Virus record (IMG/VR): IMGVR_UViG_3300031999_000181
Span: 1-24,884 of that record
DNA: 24,884 nt
Source: a virus
Reading direction: 5' to 3' (one strand)
Part shown: positions 15,574-23,101 of the stretch, in pieces
Position numbering within the stretch: the first letter of the stretch is position 1
Layout of the letters: each line of letters opens with the position of its first letter
The notes under the pieces: model-generated
Seen by the model: only the letters and a program-made list of their open reading frames with translations
Told to the model about the DNA's origin: nothing
Databases searched by the model: none
Made by a program: the position numbers and the translations under genes

Positions 15574-15579
15574 AAGATT

Positions 15580-15999
15580 ATGGCAAGTTTGGCAGTGTCT
15601 GGTGTAGGTAGTCAATTTCTAAAGGGATCTGCTGCGTTAGCGGAGATTACTAATATCACTGGACCATCTATGACTAGGGATTTCATCGATGTTACATCGT
15701 TGGATTCTGAAGATGGCTACCGAGAGTTTATTACGGGATTTAGAGATGCGGGAACGATCTCTCTTAATATGAACTTTACGGAAGACAGTTATGCGGTAAT
15801 AAAATTGGACTTTGAAAGTCCTGTTGCACAGACCTACTCGGTTATATTAGGTAATTTGGAAAATACTACCTTTACGTTCCAGGGTTTGGTCACAGAATGT
15901 CCTTTAACTATTCCTGTGGATGATAAAATATCCGTGGATGTAACTATCAAAATTACTGGAAAGGTAACTATGGTAGGTGTGGATAGTTCTGGTTCGTAA
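15580..15999 (+). CDS. Major tail tube protein
   Basis: 139 residues from ATG 15580. The stretch GPSMTRDFIDVTSLDSEDGYREFITGF followed by RDAGTISLNMNF is typical of siphovirus tail tube proteins of the lambda gpV type, as is the beta-rich remainder. The tube is a stack of hexameric rings through which DNA passes. It follows a strong Shine-Dalgarno site and is followed by the chaperone pair and the tape measure, the standard order. No sheath protein is present, supporting a non-contractile tail. The last residues are VDSSGS, a likely exposed tail end. Confidence 0.82.
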   Translation: MASLAVSGVGSQFLKGSAALAEITNITGPSMTRDFIDVTSLDSEDGYREFITGFRDAGTISLNMNFTEDSYAVIKLDFESPVAQTYSVILGNLENTTFTFQGLVTECPLTIPVDDKISVDVTIKITGKVTMVGVDSSGS

Positions 16000-16009
16000 T
16001 TTTTTCAAA

Positions 16010-16030
16010 CCTAATCAAGGATTTTTTTTA
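16010..16030 (+). terminator. Weak hairpin with T-run after the tail tube gene
   Basis: CCT-AATCA-AGG, extendable by A-T pairs after one mismatch, is followed by ATTTTTTTTA. It carries the same CTAATCAAG core as the hairpin after the capsid gene. A partial terminator or mRNA 3' end is possible; stem strength is low. Confidence 0.35.
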
Positions 16031-16057
16031 TTATAAACAATTAAATACAAACTAATC

Positions 16058-16483
16058 ATGGGAAATTTTTTAGATCGTGCAAAACTTTTGCAAAAAGAAG
16101 AAATTAAAATCTTAAAGGTAGATTTACCGAGTGGAGATTTTGTTTATGTACGGCAGATGTCTGGACGGGAACGGGATCAATTCGAGCAGTCCTTACTGAA
16201 ATCAGTAAAGAACGCTAAAGGGGAAACAACTTTTGAACAATCATTAGATGATTTTAGGGCAAAATTAGCCGTAGCATCTCTTTGTGATGAACAAGGAAAT
16301 TATCTTTTAGTCGCTAGGGATATTCCAATGTTGAGTCAGAATATGACGGCTACTTCGTTGGATAAGATTGTAACGGAATCTCAGAAACTTAATAGTATAT
16401 CAGAAACGGATAAGGAGAATTTAGTAAAAAACTCCGTAGCCGACCAAGTCGGCAATTCCAATTCCGTCTCTGCAGAGAATTAG
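16058..16483 (+). CDS. Tail assembly chaperone, short form (gpG-like)
   Basis: 141 residues. It starts MGNFLDRAKLLQKEEIK and continues to VDLPSGDFVYVRQMSGRERDQFEQ, the style of small tail chaperones that coat the tape measure and guide tube polymerisation. The tail end of the frame, after a slippery site at 16426-16432, is serine- and asparagine-rich and is bypassed in the longer product. It has no Shine-Dalgarno site; the leader is A/T-rich. Its place between tail tube and tape measure is the normal gpG position. Confidence 0.75.
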   Translation: MGNFLDRAKLLQKEEIKILKVDLPSGDFVYVRQMSGRERDQFEQSLLKSVKNAKGETTFEQSLDDFRAKLAVASLCDEQGNYLLVARDIPMLSQNMTATSLDKIVTESQKLNSISETDKENLVKNSVADQVGNSNSVSAEN

Positions 16484-16878
16484 GTGTAGAGCATCCTGAT
16501 CGCCTAATAGACGATCAGATAGAGGTTTACCATATTTTTAGTATTCCTTTTATGTGGAAAAAGAAAAAAGGGCTAACTATGGATCAACTCTTAGAATGGG
16601 AAGCGTATGATAGATTAGATCCAATAGGTACTTGGAGGGAGGATTTTAGGATGGCTTGTTTAGCATCTGTGATATCAAATTTGGCGATAAGGATTAATAC
16701 CAAGAATGGTAAATTAACCAACATTGGAGATTTTATGCCTAATTGGGATCAGGGTGATAAGTCCTCTGAGCAAAAACAAACTCCAGACCAGATGAAAAAA
16801 GTACTTCTAGACATAGCTAATTCCATAAATAAGAAGATTGAAAGTAAAGAGCGTAAAAAACCTAATACCAATAAGTGA
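16058..16878 (+). CDS. Tail assembly chaperone, frameshifted long form (gpGT-like)
   Basis: A -1 frameshift at 16426-16432 would fuse the first 125 residues of the gpG-like protein to 148 residues read from 16432 to the TGA at 16876-16878, making 273 residues. The extension carries LCRELGVEHPDRLIDDQ, then MDQLLEWEAYDRLDPIGTWREDFRMA, which matches the T-domain signature of lambda-like chaperones. The extension frame is open from 16414, overlaps the gpG stop, and lacks a credible own start (ATG 16552 has no ribosome site and would drop conserved sequence). In lambda, gpGT recruits tail tube protein to the tape measure. Frameshift inferred; signals described separately. Confidence 0.75.
16412..16453 (+). 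promoter_or_regulatory. Programmed -1 frameshift signal of the chaperone pair
   Basis: Three parts are visible in order. AAGGAG (16412-16417) is an internal Shine-Dalgarno-like stimulator eight bases upstream. A-AAA-AAC (16426-16432) is a slippery heptamer in the zero frame of the upstream gene. After a six-base spacer, GCCGAC/GTCGGC (16439-16444 and 16448-16453) forms a perfect six-base-pair stem with loop CAA. This is the arrangement known from E. coli dnaX. It is a read-off of the sequence; efficiency is unknown. Confidence 0.75.
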
Positions 16879-19800
16879 TGGCTGACATAGGTACTTTGAC
16901 AGTTACGTTAGCAGTGGATGATAAGGGACTTATGGCTGCTAGAATATCCTTGATGAATCTAAATAAAAGTATTCAGGGTACTTCAAAAAAGGCTGCTGAT
17001 CTGGCTACTCGTATGCAAACAATGGGTCGTCGTATGATGAACTTTTATAGTTTCGGTTATCGAGCGACTATGATGCTAACCGTTCCTTTGATATTGGCGG
17101 GTAGGGCAGCTTTCAAATTAGCGAAGGACTTCGATGCAGCGATGAATAAAATTGTAGGTTTAGTAGGGATTGCTAGAGAGGAGATGGAGAAATGGAAAGG
17201 GGAGATTTTAACAATGGCTCCTGTAGTAGGTAGATCTCCTAAAGAGCTTGCCGATGCTTTATATTTTGTTACCTCTGCTGGTTTTAAATCATCGGAGGCT
17301 CTTAAGATAGTTCAACAATCAGCTATGGCTGCAGCAGCAGGTCTAGGAGAAACTTCCGATATTGCACAGGTAGTTACCTCTGCTATGAATGCTTATAGAA
17401 AAGAGGGACTAACTGCTGCAAGGTCAGTCGATATTCTCGTAGCAGCCGTTCGAGAAGGTAAAGCGGAAGCACCCGGATTCGCCTCTGCTATTGGTCAGGT
17501 AATTCCTATCGCTGCAGAGCTAGGAGTTTCTTTCGATCAGGTAGCAGGAGCGATGGCTTCCATGACCTTGACGGGTTCTAGTGCAGCCAACGCAGCAGTA
17601 TATTTAAAGGGTATACTCAATGTACTTATAGATCCAGCTACGGAAACAGAGACTTTATTACGTAAAATGGGAACATCGGCAAACCACTTACGTAATACTC
17701 TCAAAGGGCAAGGACTTATGGCTACCCTTCAGGAGATACGGGTACTAACCGAGAAATGGGGAACTAGTATTGCCGGACGGGTATTTCCCAATATCCGAGC
17801 TTTAATAGGTTATTTATCTTTGACGGGAGAGAATCTAGAGTATAATATGGGTGTAATGGCACGGGTTAAGAACTCCTATGGTGATGCAGCAGTAGCTTTT
17901 AAAGAGGCAGGACAGTCTATACAACAGCGTTGGAATGTAGCCGTAGCGAAAGGACAGGTCGCAACAATCACTTTAGGTAAAGCTATTTCTAATACACTTT
18001 TACCTATGTTTGAATGGTTAATGAAACTTGTTGCTAGAGTAGGCAAGAGTTTTGATAATTTATCTGAATCCTCTAAAAGACTTATTGTTGTATTTGGAGG
18101 AATCCTAGCCGTACTGGGACCATTGAATTTAGCTTTTGCTTTCCTAGTAGGGAATATCTTACCAGGAATTATTCGTGGGTTTGATAAAATAAGTATAGGG
18201 ATAAAAAGAGTTAAAAATTTATTTGCGGGAATGACTCTGGCTAAATTAGGAGTTTGGGGGTTAATTGCCGCAGCGATTGTGGGTATAGGTATTGCTCTTT
18301 CTAAATCCAAAAATAGATTAAATGATTTCCAAGTAGCGGAAAAGAAAGTCAATGGTACTTTATTAGAGGAAGCAGTAGCTCTAAATTATATTTTCAATAG
18401 GGCAAAACAAACTACACAAGGTACCATAGAACGTAAGAATGCTATTCAAGATATTAATTCCCGATATGGAGAGTACTTACCCAATTTACTTAAAGAGAAA
18501 AGTTCATTAGAAGATATTGCCTCTGCACAAGAGAAAGTTTCAAGATATATGTCTGGTAAAATAAGAATGGAAGGATATATAGAGGCTTTACAGGGTAAGT
18601 ATAAGGAGAGTGCGGAAGTCTTTACCAAACAAATGGGAGATTTTGCTAGCGTCATACAAAAGACGTATAAGGCAGAAGGTCTTTCCGATTTTATTCAGGA
18701 ATTATACGATAGGTTAGATACTGTTGTAGAGCAAGGAGGAGGTACTCTTAATAAAAATTCCAAATTATTAGCTCATGAATCCGTGGACATTTGGAATAAG
18801 TGGGTAAAAGGAATTTATGAAGCTACAGGAGATATTACATACAGTTGGGATGCTTTTTATAAAAGTCTAAAAAAAGTAGGCATGGTACGTGCGGAGGCTA
18901 GTCCTATTATAGCTTTAATGAATGCGGAGATAGAAGCAGCTCGTAAACGTACAGAGGAATTAGAGAAAATAAAAGCAGCACAAGCAGATGCAGAGTATGA
19001 AGATCCAATATTACAGAAATGGCGTTTAGACATCCCTACGGAATTAAAAGAAATTGCAGAGAAAGTTAAATACCAAGGAGGGTATTATGATGATGTATCG
19101 GAGAGAATCCAGTTATGGGTAGGACATTTGGAAGAGGCTAATATTCGCATAGCCCAAATAAAAGATAGTACGGATTATTTAGATAAACGAGCTTTGGTAG
19201 AAATTAATAATAGAGCCAAAGAGTTTGCAGCTAATATATTAGATGTAAAAACAGAGGCATTCGTACGGCAAGTAAAGTTTATAGACGAGCAAGCTAAATT
19301 AATGGGTAATGCATTTGAATACAGTGCCGCAAAGTTAGCTTTGGTTGTAGAATACTTGGATGAATTCAAGAAAGGATTGAATACTACAGGAGGGGCAATA
19401 AATTATTTGGGTATGACTGGAAAGTTTTTATATGCATACTTACAAGTGTTAGAAGAATTTTTTAAGCAATTTACTTTAGAAAAGATAGTAGAAGAAACTG
19501 AGAAGGCGTCAGTAGAATGGATAAATATGCAAAAAGTTTCTGGTAATTTAACGTATTCATTAGAAGAATTAAATGTAAGAATATCTGGGCAGAAAAAATA
19601 TTTAGCTCAACTTAGTATTTTCTATGCTTTAGGAGCTGTTTCTATGGCTAAGTATAGAGAAGAAGCTGAAAAGTTATATCAATTAGAAAGTACTCAAAAT
19701 TTAACTACTGCTCAACAGAGTTTACAAACTATTAAAGATATGGCAACTGCCATTGGACCACTAACCGATGGAATGGAAGAATATAGTGCTGTATTGTCCG

Positions 19801-20390
19801 TAGTAAAGCAAAGACTAGAATTTTTATCTGTAAATAGACAAACAGAGACAGAAGAATTTAAACAGTTAACAGCGCAATATCGTGCTCTTCTTATAGGGGA
19901 ACAAGTAGCTAATAGGGTATCAGAGGCTATGGGAAATATGTTTGATGTAATTACGGATGGTACTTTAACGGCACAAGAGCGTATGAAGGCAATGGGAGAA
20001 GTTATCCATAAAGCAATAATATCACTTTTGCGAGATATTTTAGTAGCTATAACTAAGGCACTTATTCTTAAGGCGGTAATGAGTGCTGTATTTCCTGAGT
20101 ATGGGGCTACGATGGGAGGAGGAGGAATAGGAGGTATTATAGGAGCAATATTTGGAGGAAAAATGCCGGTTGCTCCTGAATTTGCTAAAGGTGGGGTAGT
20201 GCCTCCTGGATACCCAAATGATACATACCAAGCACGACTTACCTCAGGGGAAACTATCTTACCGAAGGGGTTTAATATGGGTCAATTATCTCGTCAAACA
20301 ATAGAGTTTGAACCCGTAGAGATCGTAATTAAGGATAATACTTTAACAGGATTTTTGCGTAAGGCAACCAAGAAAAATAGTATATACTAA
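16878..20390 (+). CDS. Tail tape measure protein (TP901-1 type)
   Basis: 1170 residues from the ATG at 16878, which overlaps the chaperone stop (TGATG; a GTG at 16875 is a less likely start). The N-terminal half has the tape measure domain (PhageMin_Tail) around residues 70-280, including GFKSSEALKIVQQ and GETSDIAQVVTSAMNAY. Two hydrophobic segments lie at about 400-435 and 457-475, probably inserting in the membrane at DNA entry. Long alpha-helical coiled stretches follow, and the C-terminus ends with AKGGVVPPGYPNDTYQARLTSGE, a usual feature of tape measures. Length sets tail length, here about 170-180 nm by the usual 0.15 nm per residue. No lytic domain was noticed. Confidence 0.9.
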   Translation: MADIGTLTVTLAVDDKGLMAARISLMNLNKSIQGTSKKAADLATRMQTMGRRMMNFYSFGYRATMMLTVPLILAGRAAFKLAKDFDAAMNKIVGLVGIAREEMEKWKGEILTMAPVVGRSPKELADALYFVTSAGFKSSEALKIVQQSAMAAAAGLGETSDIAQVVTSAMNAYRKEGLTAARSVDILVAAVREGKAEAPGFASAIGQVIPIAAELGVSFDQVAGAMASMTLTGSSAANAAVYLKGILNVLIDPATETETLLRKMGTSANHLRNTLKGQGLMATLQEIRVLTEKWGTSIAGRVFPNIRALIGYLSLTGENLEYNMGVMARVKNSYGDAAVAFKEAGQSIQQRWNVAVAKGQVATITLGKAISNTLLPMFEWLMKLVARVGKSFDNLSESSKRLIVVFGGILAVLGPLNLAFAFLVGNILPGIIRGFDKISIGIKRVKNLFAGMTLAKLGVWGLIAAAIVGIGIALSKSKNRLNDFQVAEKKVNGTLLEEAVALNYIFNRAKQTTQGTIERKNAIQDINSRYGEYLPNLLKEKSSLEDIASAQEKVSRYMSGKIRMEGYIEALQGKYKESAEVFTKQMGDFASVIQKTYKAEGLSDFIQELYDRLDTVVEQGGGTLNKNSKLLAHESVDIWNKWVKGIYEATGDITYSWDAFYKSLKKVGMVRAEASPIIALMNAEIEAARKRTEELEKIKAAQADAEYEDPILQKWRLDIPTELKEIAEKVKYQGGYYDDVSERIQLWVGHLEEANIRIAQIKDSTDYLDKRALVEINNRAKEFAANILDVKTEAFVRQVKFIDEQAKLMGNAFEYSAAKLALVVEYLDEFKKGLNTTGGAINYLGMTGKFLYAYLQVLEEFFKQFTLEKIVEETEKASVEWINMQKVSGNLTYSLEELNVRISGQKKYLAQLSIFYALGAVSMAKYREEAEKLYQLESTQNLTTAQQSLQTIKDMATAIGPLTDGMEEYSAVLSVVKQRLEFLSVNRQTETEEFKQLTAQYRALLIGEQVANRVSEAMGNMFDVITDGTLTAQERMKAMGEVIHKAIISLLRDILVAITKALILKAVMSAVFPEYGATMGGGGIGGIIGAIFGGKMPVAPEFAKGGVVPPGYPNDTYQARLTSGETILPKGFNMGQLSRQTIEFEPVEIVIKDNTLTGFLRKATKKNSIY

Positions 20391-23095
20391 TGGAATACGG
20401 ACTCAAATATCAATCGGATTTTTACAACATTTATGGTAAACTTGTTTCAGTACAAATTGCCAAAATGGATTATGGAGTAGGCGTTACTCAATTACGTACC
20501 CAATCCGTGGAGATAGAGGTAAATTATCAGGATGAGAATACTCCTATCATTGGTACGGGAGCCAAGGTAAATATTATAAATACAGGGGCATTTGATTCCT
20601 TGGAAGATTTATTAACCTCTACTGAAAAACAATTTAAGTGTTCTATTTTTTATGATAGTCTTTTGGTATTCCAGGGATTCTCTATTTGTGATTTAAACGA
20701 ACAGCAATTCCTACCTTGGTCAAATATTACTTTACAATTCACCGACTATTTGCATCGTATGGAGAGTGATCTACTGGATTGTTTATCTGCCGTAGGAGAG
20801 AGTACCTGTATTATGGAAATGATACAGGAGATGGTTACAAAAATAGATTTAGCTTGTGATTTGTATGTTAATTCTACTTTGTTTGAAACCACTATGGCAC
20901 AGGGAGCCAGTGATACTTTTGTAGAACAGACGTATGGACAGAATAATATGTTTTTTAGTGATACTATTTCTTATGACAATACATATGATGCTATAAATAA
21001 AATACTAAAATCTTTTGGGGCTCATTTATATTTTGCAGACAGTGGTAAATTAATATTAGAACGGTATGATGATGCTACTCGTGATGGGGATTGGGTGTTG
21101 TTTGATGATATGTTTGCAAGTGCCATAGCTACCGGAGTAGCTACTCCAAGTTTAAAACAAGAATATAATAAACAAGATGGGGATTTTAAATATACTGAGT
21201 CCAGTCAGGTAGTAGAGTATGATAGTGGATTAAAGAAGTTAATCTTACAATTAAAGGATAAACAGTTTGATACTTTTATATTTAATGATTTTAAGATACC
21301 TATGCTTACCACTGCACCTGGGATTTATTTCCCTTCCGCTGGATCCTTAGCATTAAGGACATGGTATACTAATTCTGAAAATACCATTTTTAGAATAGGT
21401 AATTCTTTTCGTGGAATAGGGAAATATATTTTCTGGAAACATCCAGAGGATGGAACACTTGAATTTTCTGGATTGCATTATTGTTTTAATTTTACCTTTA
21501 ATCTTCCTGAAAATTATGTGGCAAGCCCTGATTTTGTAGAAAAGGTAACTACAGAATTGACCATATCTTTTACGCAGTCAGGTATGAGAAGTCTATCTAA
21601 TATAGCAACAATAGTTACGGCTTTTCATTTGATGGTTAATGAAGGAGATTATGCTGGTTATTATATAGGAGAACTTACGGATCCTCAGGGTAATATATTT
21701 TGGGGATTATCCGCTACACCGATTGCCATTAGAAATGATTTTGATGTAAGTGTTAATGGTAATAAAGATAATGTTTGGTCAATTAGTGAAAATATAAATT
21801 TAACTGATCCTGTTATGGTCCAAATTATACCTGGGGTTGATGGTTGGCAACAATTACCAAGTCTATGGGATCAATTAGGACAACCAACTAAGATGTCTTT
21901 TATAATTAGTTTCTTCCCAAGTTTGGCTATTTCAAAAGAGGACAGTTTTTGGTGGGAGCCTAATAATATTATAGGGGATGTTCAGGCAGGTATTACCCAA
22001 CAAAGTATTCTTAATAAATTAACATACTACATAAATGCTGATTTCGTTAAGACAGAGACGTTAGATATGGAGTTCTTTGACTTATCTAATGAAAATTTTG
22101 CTAACGGCTTAGAAATGTTAGGTGACTCTGCTGGAGCCGAACATATAAAAACTCAATTATGGTTGTCTGCGGCACAGGCTGGATTAGAGCCTATACCATT
22201 GATGGATATTTTTGCCCGTTATAAATTTGGTAACTATTGTAAGACCTTACATAAGTTAAAAGGAAAGATAATGCATGATGGGTATCTTAAACCTTTCTCT
22301 GTATTATCTGATGACAATTTAATAATTGAAGGAAAGATACTTAAATTTTTATTACATGGTTACATTTGGGATTTAAACAATGGCACGTTTAATATAGAAG
22401 CCGTTGAATATACAGAGGAAGTAAACTCTGTTCCTGTTGAGGATAGTTCTGGAGCACCAAGTGAAGAAGAACCGCCAGTTACTTATTATGTAGAAGTAGT
22501 ACCTACTGAATTATATTGGGAGTATGATGAAACAGATACCAAGAGTTTTACGGTACTTACTAATATGCCACGTTGGTATATTTGTACAAGAAGCTATTAT
22601 GAAGATTATGCAATATCTGTATGGGATGGAGCAGAACAGGTATTAGATGGTGTATTTACTTCAGGGATGGCTGTTCACGTAGCTCCATTAGGGACTAATA
22701 CAGGGGATGTTAATTTGAATGGTTATATTCTTATTGCCAACGAAGCTGATTTACAGATGGTTAATGGAACGGTAATAGTTACTCAGGGATATGAAGGAGT
22801 TAATGATCCACCAGTAGTTAATGGATTTGTAGGAGATGATAGTTTTGTGTTATCCCAATTTGATAGTGTATTAGAAACCTTAAGTACCGGTCTATGGATT
22901 CAATGGACTCCTACGGGATATGTAGGTTCAGATTGGACTGTGTACATAACGGTTACAAGAGGAGGCACTACGGTAGCGACAGCTCAATATCCACATAATT
23001 ATAATGGGATAATAAGAGAAATGTGGATTACAATTAATGAACTTGCTGTGGCAGGAGCAACTTATCAGGTATGTTTTGACACAAGTTTAGCCTAA
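20390..23095 (+). CDS. Large tail-tip protein with BACON-like domain
   Basis: 901 residues. The N-terminal region (about 1-130) with TQSVEIEVNYQDENTPIIGTGAKVNI and LVFQGFSICDLNEQQFLPWSNI resembles distal-tail/hub proteins after the tape measure. The middle has no recognisable motif. A linker EDSSGAPSEEEPP (684-696) leads into a BACON-like beta domain at about 698-802 (VVPTELYWEY, SFTVLTNMPRWYI, ending VIVTQGYEG). The final 95 residues form another beta-rich domain that I do not recognise. BACON domains are found mainly in Bacteroidota proteins and have been linked to carbohydrate or mucin binding, though that role is unsettled. The gene shares one base with the tape measure stop. Confidence 0.7.
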   Translation: MEYGLKYQSDFYNIYGKLVSVQIAKMDYGVGVTQLRTQSVEIEVNYQDENTPIIGTGAKVNIINTGAFDSLEDLLTSTEKQFKCSIFYDSLLVFQGFSICDLNEQQFLPWSNITLQFTDYLHRMESDLLDCLSAVGESTCIMEMIQEMVTKIDLACDLYVNSTLFETTMAQGASDTFVEQTYGQNNMFFSDTISYDNTYDAINKILKSFGAHLYFADSGKLILERYDDATRDGDWVLFDDMFASAIATGVATPSLKQEYNKQDGDFKYTESSQVVEYDSGLKKLILQLKDKQFDTFIFNDFKIPMLTTAPGIYFPSAGSLALRTWYTNSENTIFRIGNSFRGIGKYIFWKHPEDGTLEFSGLHYCFNFTFNLPENYVASPDFVEKVTTELTISFTQSGMRSLSNIATIVTAFHLMVNEGDYAGYYIGELTDPQGNIFWGLSATPIAIRNDFDVSVNGNKDNVWSISENINLTDPVMVQIIPGVDGWQQLPSLWDQLGQPTKMSFIISFFPSLAISKEDSFWWEPNNIIGDVQAGITQQSILNKLTYYINADFVKTETLDMEFFDLSNENFANGLEMLGDSAGAEHIKTQLWLSAAQAGLEPIPLMDIFARYKFGNYCKTLHKLKGKIMHDGYLKPFSVLSDDNLIIEGKILKFLLHGYIWDLNNGTFNIEAVEYTEEVNSVPVEDSSGAPSEEEPPVTYYVEVVPTELYWEYDETDTKSFTVLTNMPRWYICTRSYYEDYAISVWDGAEQVLDGVFTSGMAVHVAPLGTNTGDVNLNGYILIANEADLQMVNGTVIVTQGYEGVNDPPVVNGFVGDDSFVLSQFDSVLETLSTGLWIQWTPTGYVGSDWTVYITVTRGGTTVATAQYPHNYNGIIREMWITINELAVAGATYQVCFDTSLA

Positions 23096-23101
23096 CGAGA
23101 T

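Noticed and set aside
16001-16057. Bacteroides-type promoter (TAnnTTTG) in the gap
   Set aside because: TAGGTTTG occurs only on the minus strand, where no gene follows, and no TTG lies at the right distance.
16467-16478. Palindrome TCTCTGCAGAGA as an operator
   Set aside because: It is inside coding sequence, beside the frameshift hairpin, with no promoter near. It is kept only as possible extra RNA structure.
16556-16571. A-rich run AAAAAGAAAAAAGGG as the slippery site
   Set aside because: It lies after the stop of the upstream gene, so a ribosome in the zero frame never reaches it.
16552-16878. Separate gene starting at ATG 16552
   Set aside because: There is no ribosome site, and the frame carries T-domain-like sequence upstream of that ATG. 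A frameshifted extension of the gene at 16058 explains it better.
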